DNA of 64,000 bases from Megachile rotundata (Eukaryota; Arthropoda; Insecta; Hymenoptera; Megachilidae), in assembly GCF_050947335.1 (NCBI RefSeq), contig NW_027474117.1, forward strand, positions 1 to 64,000. The letters are read 5' to 3'. The notes under the pieces are model-generated. The model saw nothing but the letters and a program-made list of their open reading frames with translations, was not told the origin of the DNA and made no database searches. The translations under genes and the position numbers were made by a program. This document shows, in pieces, positions 49,485 through 61,560 of this stretch. Each line of letters starts with the position of its first letter. Within the stretch, counting starts at the first letter, position 1.

Positions 49485-49999
49485 ATCACACAATCACACA
49501 ATCACACAATCACACAATCACACAATCACACACTCACACAATCACACAGTCACAATCACACAATCACAATCACACAATCACAATCACACAGTCACAATCA
49601 CACAACCACAATCACACAATCACACAATCACACAATCACACAATCACACAATCACACAATCACACAATCACACAATCACACAATCACACAATCACACAAT
49701 CACACAAACACACAATCACACAATCACACAATCACACAATCACACAATCACACAACCACACAAGCACACAATCACTCAATCACACAATCACACACTCATA
49801 CAATCACACAGTCACAATCACACAATCACACAATCACCTAATCACACAATCACACAATCACACAACCACACAATCACACAATCACACAATCACACAACCA
49901 CACACTCACACAATCACTCAATCACACAATCACACAATCACACAATCACAATCACACAATCACAATTACACCATCACACAATCACACAATCTCACAATC

Positions 50000-50195
50000 A
50001 CACAATCACACAATCACACAATCACACAATCACACAATCACACAATCACACAATCACACAATCACACAATCACACAATCACACAATCACACAATCACACA
50101 ATCACACAATCACACAATCACACAATCACACAATCACACAATCACACAATCACACAATCACACAATCACACAATCACACAATCACACAATCACAC
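50000..50195 (+). repeat. Octamer array at the start of domain D
   Basis: About 24 near-perfect octamers between ATTACACC/ATCTCAC and a 14-bp array carrying ATCGAAC (G at 50,294). That mark otherwise belongs to the third unit of A blocks, so this piece is A-derived. Confidence 0.88.
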
Positions 50196-50264
50196 AATCA
50201 CAATCACACAATCACAATCACACAATCACAATCACACAATCACACAATCACACAATCACACAAT

Positions 50265-51140
50265 CACACAATCACAATCACACAATCACAATCGAACAAT
50301 CACAATCACACAATCACAATCACACAATCACAATCACACAATCACAATCACACAATCACAATCACACAATCACAATCACACAATCACAATCACACAATCA
50401 CAATCACACAATCACAATCACACAATCACAATCACACAATCACAATCACACAATCACAATCACACAATCACAATCACACAATCACAATCACACAATCACA
50501 ATCACACAATCACAATCACACAATCACAATCACACAATCACAATCACACAGTCACAACCACACAGTCACAATCACACAGTCACAATCACACAATCACAAT
50601 CACACAATCACAATCACACAATCACAATCACACAATCACAATCACACAATCACAATCACACAATCACAATCACACAATCACAATCACACAATCACAATCA
50701 CACAATCACAATCACACAATCACAATCACACAATCACAATCACACAATCACAATCACACAATCACAATCACACAATCACAATCACACAATCACAATCACA
50801 CAATCACAATCACACAATCACAATCACACAATCACAATCACACAATCACAATCACACAATCACAATCACACAATCACAATCACACAATCACAATCACACA
50901 ATCACAATCACACAATCACAATCACACAATCACAATCACACAATCACACAATCACAATCACACAATTACAATCACACAATCACAATCACACAATCACAAT
51001 CACACAATCACAATCACACAATCACAATCACACAATCACAATCACACAGTCACAATCACACAATCACAATCACACAATCACAATCACACAATCACAATCA
51101 CACAATCACAATCACACAATCACAATCACACAATCACACA
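50265..51140 (+). repeat. Expanded 14-bp array with ATCGAAC and CAGTC-ACAACC-CAGTC marks
   Basis: About 60 units. It has an additional CAGTC directly after the usual CAGTC-ACAACC-CAGTC run (near 50,548-50,580), shared only with the array at 57,356. A T substitution (ATTACAATC) lies near 50,965, as in the A-block arrays, but reached after a much longer run. Confidence 0.87.
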
Positions 51141-51369
51141 GTCACAATCACACAACCACAATCACACAATCACACAATCACACAATCACACAATCACACA
51201 ATCACACAATCACACAATCACACAATCACACAATCACACAATCACACAATCACACAATCACACAATCACACAATCACACAATCACACAATCGCACAATCA
51301 CACAATCACACAACCACACAATCACACAACCACACAATCACACAATCACACAATCACACTATCACACAA

Positions 51370-51970
51370 TCGCAATCACACAATCACAATCACACAATCA
51401 CAATCACACAATCACAATCACACAATCACAATCACACAATCACAATCACACAATCACAATCACACAATCACAATCACACAATCACAATCACACAATCACA
51501 ATCACACAATCACAATCACACAATCACAATCACACAATCACAATCACACAATCACAATCACACAATCACACAATCACAATCACACAATCACAATCACACA
51601 ATCACAATCACACAATCACAATCACACAATCACAATCACACAATCACAATCACACAATCACAATCACACAATCACAATCACACAATCACAATCACACAAT
51701 CACAATCACACAATCACAATCACACAATCACAATCACACAATCACAATCACACAATCACAATCACACAATCACAATCACACAATCACAATCACACAATCA
51801 CAATCACACAATCACAATCACACAATCACACAATCACAATCACACAATCACAATCACACAATCACAATCACACAATCACAATCACACAATCACAATCACA
51901 CAATCACAATCACACAATCACAATCACACAATCACAATCACACAATCACAATCACACAATCACAATCACA
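51370..51970 (+). repeat. 14-bp array, first part
   Basis: S-L alternation with L-L steps near 51,570 and 51,830, each about 260 bp apart, suggesting an internal repeat of that length. Opens with CACTATC and ATCGCAATC near 51,357-51,375. Confidence 0.85.
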
Positions 51971-52150
51971 CAATCGCAATCACACAATCGCAATCACACA
52001 ATCGCAATCACACAATCGCAATCACACAATCGCAATCACACAATCGCAATCACACAATCGCAATCACACAATCGCAATCACACAATCGCAATCACACAAT
52101 CGCAATCACACAATCGCAATCACACAATCGCAATCACACAATCGCAATCA
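51971..52150 (+). repeat. CGC-variant 14-bp array, 13 copies
   Basis: Thirteen consecutive 14-mers carry GCAATC in place of ACAATC. The G falls at 51,976 and every 14 bp after it up to 52,144, without exception. Each copy holds a CpG. Ordinary 14-mers lie directly on both sides. Confidence 0.96.
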
Positions 52151-52454
52151 CACAATCACAATCACACAATCACAATCACACAATCACAATCACACAATCA
52201 CAATCACACAATCACAATCACACAATCACAATCACACAATCACAATCACACAATCACATTCACACAATCACAATCACACAGTCACAATCACACAATCACA
52301 ATCACACAATCACAATCACACAATCACAATCACACAATCACAATCACACAATCACAATCACACAATCACAATCACACAATCACAATCACACAGTCACAAT
52401 CACACAGTCACAATCACACAGTCACAATCACACAATCACAATCACACAATCGCA
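52151..52454 (+). repeat. 14-bp array, last part
   Basis: Ordinary 14-mers with an ACATTC step near 52,258, single CAGTC steps near 52,280 and three CAGTC steps 14 bp apart near 52,391-52,420. Ends with ATCGCAATC near 52,450. Confidence 0.88.
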
Positions 52455-52806
52455 ATCACACAATCACACAATCACACAATCACACAATCACACAATCACA
52501 CAATCACACAATCACACAATCACACAATCACACAATCACACAATCACACAATCACACAATCACACAATCACACAATCACACAATCACACAATCACACAAT
52601 CACACAATCACACAATCACACAATCACACAATCACACAATCACACAATCACACAATCACACAATCACACAATCACACAATCACACAATCACACAATCACA
52701 CAATCACACAATCACACAATCACACAATCACACAATCACACAATCACACAATCACACAATCACACAATCACACAATCACACAATCACACAATCACACAAT
52801 CACACA
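52455..52806 (+). repeat. Octamer array, domain D
   Basis: About 44 near-perfect octamers, followed by two S words and CAGTC octamers. Equal in length, within my reading, to the array at 55,080-55,432. Confidence 0.9.
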
Positions 52807-53299
52807 ATCACAATCACACAATCACAATCACACAATCACACAATCACACAATCACACAGTCACACAATCACACAATCACACAGTCACACAATCACACAAT
52901 CACACAATCACACAATCACACAATCACACAATCACACAATCACACACTCACACAATCACACACTCACACAATCACACAGTCACCATCACACAATCACACA
53001 ATCACACAATCACACAATCGCACAATCACACAATCACACAATCACACAATCACACAATCACACAATCACACAACCACACAATCACACAACCACACAATCA
53101 CACAACCACACAATCACTCAATCACACACTCACACAATCACAATCACACAATCACAATCACACAGTCACAATCACACAACCACAATCACACAATCACACA
53201 ATCACACAATCACACAATCACACAATCACACAATCACACAATCACACAATCACACAATCACACAATCACACAATCACACAATCACACAATCACACAATC

Positions 53300-53460
53300 A
53301 CACAACCACACAACACACAACCACCACCACACCACACACCACACCACCACACAATCACACAATCACACAATCACACAACCCACACCCCACCACACAACAC
53401 ACATCACACAATCACACACACACAATCACACAATCACACATCACATCACACAATCACACA
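53300..53460 (+). repeat. Degenerate patch inside domain D
   Basis: Irregular text such as CAACACACAACC, CCACCACCACACC, AACCCACACCCC and CACACACACAATC replaces the regular words. In the homologous block it begins where the clean sequence continues as ACACAACC-ACACAATC-ACACAAGC (about 55,930). Loss and gain of single bases without new sequence suggests poor consensus or a collapsed join in the assembly. Confidence 0.75.
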
Positions 53461-55070
53461 TCACAATCACACAATCACAATCACACAATCACAATCACAC
53501 AATCACAATCACACAATCACAATCACACAATCACAATCACACAATCACAATCACACAATCACAATCACACAATCACAATCACACAATCACAATCACACAA
53601 TCACAATCACACAATCACAATCACACAATCACAATCACACAATCACAATCACACAATCACAATCACACAATCACAATCACACAATCACAATCACACAATC
53701 ACAATCACACAATCACAATCACACAATCACAATCACACAATCACAATCACACAATCACAATCACACAATCACAATCACACAATCACAATCACACAATCAC
53801 AATCACACAATCACAATCACACAATCACAATCACACAATCACAATCACACAATCACAATCACACAATCACAATCACACAATCACAATCACACAATCACAA
53901 TCACACAATCACAATCACACAATCACAATCACACAATCACAATCACACAATCACAATCACACACACAATCACCAATCACAATCACACAATCACAATCACA
54001 CAATCACAATCACACAATCACAATCACACAATCACAATCACACAATCACAATCACACAATCACAATCACACAATCACAATCACACAATCACAATCACACA
54101 ATCACAATCACACAATCACAATCACACATCACAATCACACAATCACAATCACACAATCCAATCACACAATCACAATCACACAATCACAATCACACAATCA
54201 CAATCACACAATCACAATCACACAATCACAATCACACAATCACAATCACACAATCACAATCACACAATCACAATCACACAATCACAATCACACAATCACA
54301 ATCACACAATCACAATCACACAATCACAATCACACAATCACAATCACACAATCACAATCACACAATCACAATCACACAATCACAATCACACAATCACAAT
54401 CACACAATCACAATCACACAATCACAATCACACAATCACAATCACACAATCACAATCACACAATCACAATCACACAATCACAATCACACAATCACAATCA
54501 CACAATCACAATCACACAATCACAATCACACAATCACAATCACACAATCACAATCACACAATCACAATCACACAATCACAATCACACAATCACAATCACA
54601 CAATCACAATCACACAATCACAATCACACAATCACAATCACACAATCACAATCACACAATCACAATCACACAATCACAATCACACAATCACAATCACACA
54701 ATCACAATCACACAATCACAATCACACAATCACAATCACACAATCACAATCACACAATCACAATCACACAATCACAATCACACAATCACAATCACACAAT
54801 CACAATCACACAATCACAATCACACAATCACAATCACACAATCACAATCACACAATCACAATCACACAATCACAATCACACAATCACAATCACACAATCA
54901 CAATCACACAATCACAATCACACAATCACAATCACACAATCACAATCACACAATCACAATCACACAATCACAATCACACAATCACAATCACACAATCACA
55001 ATCACACACTCACAATCACACAGTCACAATCACACAATCACAATCACACAATCACAATCACACAATCGCA
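53461..55070 (+). repeat. Expanded 14-bp array, about 110 units
   Basis: Almost pure S-L alternation. Irregularities are indel-like: CACACACAATCACC near 53,962, CACACATCAC near 54,127 and AATCCAATC near 54,157. Then more than 800 bp are perfectly regular up to CACTC and CAGTC near 55,010-55,020. Confidence 0.9.
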
Positions 55071-55079
55071 ATCACACAA

Positions 55080-55432
55080 TCACACAATCACACAATCACA
55101 CAATCACACAATCACACAATCACACAATCACACAATCACACAATCACACAATCACACAATCACACAATCACACAATCACACAATCACACAATCACACAAT
55201 CACACAATCACACAATCACACAATCACACAATCACACAATCACACAATCACACAATCACACAATCACACAATCACACAATCACACAATCACACAATCACA
55301 CAATCACACAATCACACAATCACACAATCACACAATCACACAATCACACAATCACACAATCACACAATCACACAATCACACAATCACACAATCACACAAT
55401 CACACAATCACACAATCACACAATCACACAAT
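55080..55432 (+). repeat. Octamer array, domain D second block
   Basis: About 44 octamers after ATCGCAATC (near 55,066), followed by two S words and four consecutive CAGTC octamers. The equivalent place after 52,808 has two CAGTC octamers separated by plain ones. Confidence 0.9.
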
Positions 55433-56345
55433 CACAATCACACAATCACAATCACACAATCACACAATCACACAATCACACAATCACACAATCACACAGT
55501 CACACAGTCACACAGTCACACAGTCACACAATCACACAATCACACAATCACACAATCACACAATCACACAATCACACAATCACACACTCACACAATCACA
55601 CAATCACACAGTCACAATCACACAATCACACAATCACACAATCACACAATCACACAATCACACAATCACAAAATCACACAATCACACAATCACACAATCA
55701 CACAACCACACAATCACACAACCACACAATCACTCAATCACACACTCACACAATCACAATCACACAATCACAATCACACAATCACAATCACACAGTCACA
55801 ATCACACAACCACAATCACACAATCACACAATCACACAATCACACAATCACACAATCACACAATCACACAATCACACAATCACACAATCACACAATCACA
55901 CAATCACACAATCACACAATCACACAATCACACAACCACACAATCACACAAGCACACAATCACTCAATCAGACAATCACACACTCACACAATCACACAAT
56001 CACACAATCACACAATCACATAATCACACAATCACACAATCACACAATCACACAATCACACAATCACACAATCACACAATCACACAATCACCTAATCACA
56101 CAATCACACAATCACACAACCACACAATCACACAAGCACACAATCACTCAATCACACAATCACACACTCACACAATCACACAGTCACAATCACACAGTCA
56201 CAATCACTCAATCACACAATCACACAATCACACAATCACACAATCACACAATCACACAATCACACAATCACACAATCACACAATCACACAATCACACAAT
56301 CACACAATCACACAATCACACAACCACACAATCACACAATCACAC
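55433..56345 (+). repeat. Landmark segment, domain D
   Basis: CAGTC run, ACACACTC, ACAAAATC near 55,670, ACACAACC pairs, ACTCAATC, a short 14-bp run at 55,755-55,815, ACACAAGC, ACTCAATCAGAC near 55,970, an ATAATC octamer near 56,020 and a single ACCTAATC near 56,089. The segment mixes octamers typical of A and B blocks. Confidence 0.8.
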
Positions 56346-56349
56346 AATC

Positions 56350-57125
56350 GCAATCACACAATCACAATCACACAATTACAATCACACAATCACAATCACA
56401 CAATCACAATCACACAATCACAATCACACAATCACAATCACACAATCACAATCACACAATCACAATCACACAATCACAATCACACAATCACAATCACACA
56501 ATCACAATCACACAATCACAATCACACAATCACACACTCACACAAACACACAGTCACAATCACACAATCACACAATCACACAATCACACAATCACACAAT
56601 CACACAATCACAATCACACAATCACAATTACACAATCGCACAATCACACAATCGCACAATCACACAATCGCACAATCACACAGTCACACAATCACACAAT
56701 CACACAATCACACAATCACACAATCACACAATCACACAATCACACAATCACACAATCACACAATCACACAATCACACAATCACACAATCACACAATCACA
56801 CAATCACACACTCACACAATCACACAGTCACAATCACACAATCACACAATCACACAATCACACACTCACACAATCACACAGTCACAATCACACAATCACA
56901 CACCCACACAATCACACAGTCACAATCACACAATCACAATCACACAATCACAATCACACAACCACAATCACACAACCACAATCACACAACCACAATCACA
57001 CAATCACACAATCACACAATCACACAATCACACAATCACACAATCGCACAATCACACAATCACACAACCACACAATCACACAACCACACAATCACACAAT
57101 CACACAATCACACTATCACACAATC
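56350..57125 (+). repeat. Landmark segment with ACACCC and CACTATC, domain D
   Basis: Begins with a 14-bp array (56,350-56,530). Then come ATTACAC with three GCACAATC octamers spaced two octamers apart (56,626-56,675), ACACCC at 56,901, three ACCACAATC steps (56,960-57,000) and CACTATC near 57,111. ACACCC and the ACC steps recur at 59,331-59,430. CACTATC with its flanks also occurs at 51,357, 5,754 bp upstream. Confidence 0.82.
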
Positions 57126-57620
57126 GCAATCACACAATCACAATCACACAATCACAATCACACAATCACAATCACACAATCACAATCACACAATCACAAT
57201 CACACAATCACAATCACACAATCACAATCACACAATCACAATCACACAACCACAATCACACAATCACAATCACACAATCACAATCACACAATCACACAAT
57301 CACAATCACACAATCACAATCACACAATCACAATCACACAATCACAATCACACAGTCACAACCACACAGTCACAATCACACAGTCACAATCACACAATCA
57401 CAATCACACAATCACAATCACACAATCACAATCACACAATCACAATCACGCAATCACAATCACACAATCACAATCACACAATCACAATCACACAATCACA
57501 ATCACACAATCACAATCACGCAATCACAATCACACAATCACAATCACACAATCACAATCACACAATCACAATCACACAATCACAATCACACAATCACAAT
57601 CACACAATCACAATCACAAT
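57125..57620 (+). repeat. 14-bp array with two ACGCAATC steps
   Basis: Carries CAGTC-ACAACC-CAGTC plus a further CAGTC near 57,356-57,390, as at 50,548. Two CACGCAATC variants occur near 57,449 and 57,519, five 14-mers apart. Confidence 0.87.
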
Positions 57621-57830
57621 CACACAGTCACAATCACACAATCACACAATCACACGATCACACAATCACACGATCACACGATCACACGATCACACAATCA
57701 CACAATCACAATCACACAATCACAATCACACAGTCACAATCACACAATCACACAATCACACGATCACACAATCACACGATCACACGATCACACGATCACA
57801 CAATCACACAATCACAATCACACAATCACA
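57600..57830 (+). repeat. 106-bp tandem pair with CACGATC runs
   Basis: CAGTC (G at 57,627 and 57,733) and the first CACGATC (G at 57,656 and 57,762) both repeat at +106. The same motif, with the same 29-bp CAGTC-to-CACGATC distance, occurs once at 23,062-23,150 in C2. Confidence 0.88.
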
Positions 57831-57994
57831 CAATCACACAATCACACAATCACACAATCACACAATCACACAATCACACAGTCACAATCACACAATCACA
57901 CAATCACACAATCGCACACTCACACAATCACACAATCACACGATCACACAATCACACGATCACACGATCACACAATCACACAATCACGCAATCA

Positions 57995-58052
57995 CAATCA
58001 CGGTCACTCAATCACGGTCACACAATCACGGTCACACAATCACGGTCACACA
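57995..58052 (+). repeat. CGG cluster, four copies (domain D)
   Basis: First C at 58,001, four 14-bp steps, preceded by CACGATC octamers and ACGCAATC. The copy number links it to C blocks. A second CACGATC run follows at 58,150-58,190 without a CGG cluster. Confidence 0.94.
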
Positions 58053-58199
58053 ATCACACAATCACACAATCACACAATCACACAGTCACTATCACGCAAT
58101 CACACAATCACACAATCACACAATCACACACTCACACAATCACACAATCACACGATCACACAATCACACGATCACACGATCACACAATCACACAATCAC

Positions 58200-59445
58200 A
58201 CAATCACAATCACACAATCACACAATCACACAATCACACAATCACACAATCACACAATCACAATCACACAATCACAATTACACAATCGCACAATCACACA
58301 ATCGCACAATCACACAATCACACAATCACACAGTCACACAATCACACAATCACACAATCACACAATCACACAATCACACAATCGCACAATCACACAATCA
58401 CACAATCACACAATCACACAATCACACAATCACACAATCACACAATCACACAATCACACAATCACACAATCACACAATCACACAATCACACAATCACACA
58501 ATCACACAACCACACAATCACACAACCACACAATCACTCAATCACACAATCACACACTCATACAATCACACACTCATACAATCACACAGTCACAATCACA
58601 CAATCACACAATCACCTAATCACACAATCACACAATCACACAACCACACAATCACACAATCACACAATCACACAACCACACACTCACACAATCACTCAAT
58701 CACACAATCACACAATCACACAATCACAATCACACAATCACAATTACACCATCACACAATCACACAATCTCACAATCACACAATCACACAATCACACAAT
58801 CACACAATCACACAATCACACAATCACACAATCGCACAATCACAATTACACAATCACACAATCACACAATCACACAATCACACAATCACACAATCACACA
58901 ATCACACAATCACACAATCACACAATCACACAATCACAATCACACACAATCACACAATCACACAATCACACAATCACACAATCACAATCACACAATCACA
59001 ATTACACAATCGCACAATCACACAATCGCACAATCACACAATCGCACAATCACACAGTCGCACAATCACACAGTCACACAATCACACAATCACACAATCA
59101 CACAATCACACAATCACACAATCACACAATCACACAATCACACAATCACACAATCACACACTCACACAATCACACAGTCACAATCACACAATCACACAAT
59201 CACACAATCACACAATCACACAATCACACAATCACACAATCACAAAATCACACAACCACACAATCACACAACCACACAATCACACAATCACACACTCACA
59301 CAATCACACAGTCACAATCACACAATCACACACCCACACAATCACACACCCACACAATCACACAGTCACAATCACACAATCACAATCACACAACCACAAT
59401 CACACAACCACAATCACACAACCACAATCACACAATCACACAATC
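58200..59445 (+). repeat. Landmark segment, domain D end
   Basis: ATTACAC with GCACAATC octamers (about 58,270-58,300), paired ACTCATAC and ACCTAATC near 58,560-58,615, and ATTACACC near 58,745. A short CACACACAATC irregularity lies near 58,940. Then a second ATTACAC-GCACAATC run (59,000-59,065) includes CAGTCGCAC, and ACACCC occurs twice near 59,331-59,350. Confidence 0.8.
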
Positions 59446-61262
59446 ACACAATCACAATCACACAATCACAATCACACAATCACAATCACACAATCACAAT
59501 CACACAATCACAATCACACAATCACAATCACACAATCACAATCACACAATCACAATCACACAATCACAATCACACAATCACAATCACACAATCACAATCA
59601 CACAATCACAATCACACAATCACAATCACACAATCACAATCACACAATCACAATCACACAATCACAATCACACAATCACAATCACACAATCACAATCACA
59701 CAATCACAATCACACAATCACAATCACACAATCACAATCACACAATCACAATCACACAATCACAATCACACAATCACAATCACACAATCACAATCACACA
59801 ATCACAATCACACAATCACAATCACACAATCACAATCACACAATCACAATCACACAATCACAATCACACAATCACAATCACACAATCACAATCACACAAT
59901 CACAATCACACAATCACAATCACACAATCACAATCACACAATCACAATCACACAATCACAATCACACAATCACAATCACACAATCACAATCACACAATCA
60001 CAATCACACAATCACAATCACACAATCACAATCACACAATCACAATCACACAATCACAATCACACAATCACAATCACACAATCACAATCACACAATCACA
60101 ATCACACAATCACAATCACACAATCACAATCACACAATCACAATCACACAATCACAATCACACAATCACAATCACACAATCACAATCACACAATCACAAT
60201 CACACAATCACAATCACACAATCACAATCACACAATCACAATCACACAATCACAATCACACAATCACAATCACACAATCACAATCACACAATCACAATCA
60301 CACAATCACAATCACACAATCACAATCACACAATCACAATCACACAATCACAATCACACAATCACAATCACACAATCACAATCACACAATCACAATCACA
60401 CAATCACAATCACACAATCACAATCACACAATCACAATCACACAATCACAATCACACAATCACAATCACACAATCACAATCACACAATCACAATCACACA
60501 ATCACAATCACACAATCACAATCACACAATCACAATCACACAATCACAATCACACAATCACAATCACACAATCACAATCACACAATCACAATCACACAAT
60601 CACAATCACACAATCACAATCACACAATCACAATCACACAATCACAATCACACAATCACAATCACACAATCACAATCACACAATCACAATCACACAATCA
60701 CAATCACACAATCACACACACAATCACACAATCACAATCACACAATCACAATCACACAATCACAATCACACAATCACAATCACACAATCACAATCACACA
60801 ATCACAATCACACAATCACAATCACACAATCACAATCACACAATCACAATCACACAATCACAATCACACAATCACAATCACACAATCACAATCACAACAA
60901 TCACAATCACACAATCACAATCACACAATCACAATCACACAATCACAATCACACAATCACAATCACACAATCACAATCACACAATCACAATCACACAATC
61001 ACAATCACACAATCACAATCACACAATCACAATCACACAATCACAATCACACAATCACAATCACACAATCACAATCACACAATCACAATCACACAATCAC
61101 AATCACACAATCACAATCACACAATCACAATCACACAATCACAATCACACAATCACAATCACACAATCACAATCACACAATCACAATCACACAATCACAA
61201 TCACACAATCACAATCACACAATCACAATCACACAATCACAATCACACAATCACAATCACAC
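59445..61262 (+). repeat. Longest 14-bp array, about 129 units
   Basis: S-L alternation almost without substitutions for 1.8 kb. Two irregularities: CACACACAATC near 60,715, and one extra A (CACAACAATC) near 60,895. It ends abruptly in plain octamers at about 61,263. Confidence 0.93.
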
Positions 61263-61560
61263 AATCACACAATCACACAATCACACAATCACACAATCAC
61301 ACAATCACACAATCACACAATCACACAATCACACAATCACACAATCACACAATCACACAATCACACAATCACACAATCACACAATCACACAATCACACAA
61401 TCACACAATCACACAATCACACAATCACACAATCACACAATCACACAATCACACAATCACACAATCACACAATCACACAATCACACAATCACACAATCAC
61501 ACAATCACACAATCACACAATCACACAATCACACAATCACACAATCACACAATCACACAA
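61263..61560 (+). repeat. Octamer array after the longest 14-bp array
   Basis: About 37 near-perfect octamers, ending at ACACAACC and ACACAAGC, which open the tail units. Confidence 0.92.

Larger units (their letters stand above)
40585..49965 (+). repeat. Half-unit 4 (block A4 + first part of block C4)
   Basis: Opens with ACCCAATC (CCAATC at 40,585) and follows half-unit 2 at +27,171 to +27,187 at first, then at exactly +27,163 from 45,450 to about 49,965. After that it leaves the C2 path. Differences from half-unit 2 that I could see are few: C at 48,302 against T at 21,139, A at 49,350 against G at 22,187, and the T-to-A change at 15,611, which is absent here. Confidence 0.88.
48204..49965 (+). 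repeat. Block C4, the part shared with C2
   Basis: Carries one ATACAATC (T at 48,390) where C2 has two, the CAGTAGAC block (49,154) and the four-copy CGG cluster. It matches C2 base for base over long stretches and then separates at about 49,966, just after ACACAATCACAAT: C4 continues as ATTACACC, C2 as the 14-mer. Confidence 0.87.
49966..61560 (+). repeat. Domain D: landmark-poor, dominated by long 14-bp arrays
   Basis: After leaving the C2 path, the array holds much longer S-L runs (50,265-51,140; 51,370-52,455; 53,461-55,075; 59,445-61,265) separated by landmark blocks. The ACCTAATC landmark, found about every 0.3-1 kb elsewhere, is absent from about 49,850 to 56,085 and from 58,620 to 61,645. 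Internal repeats: CACTATC at about 51,357 and 57,111; a landmark block at 52,440-53,300 and 55,066-55,930; ACACCC blocks at 56,901 and 59,331. Confidence 0.85.

Noticed and set aside
52455..52806. Z-DNA or quadruplex-forming tract
   Set aside because: CA alternation is broken every 8 bp by AATC, and neither strand has runs of G, so neither structure is well supported.
53300..53460. Insertion of a different sequence, such as a decayed transposon
   Set aside because: The patch contains only C, A and T in satellite-like words with single-base gains and losses. No terminal repeats, coding remnants or target-site duplication are visible.
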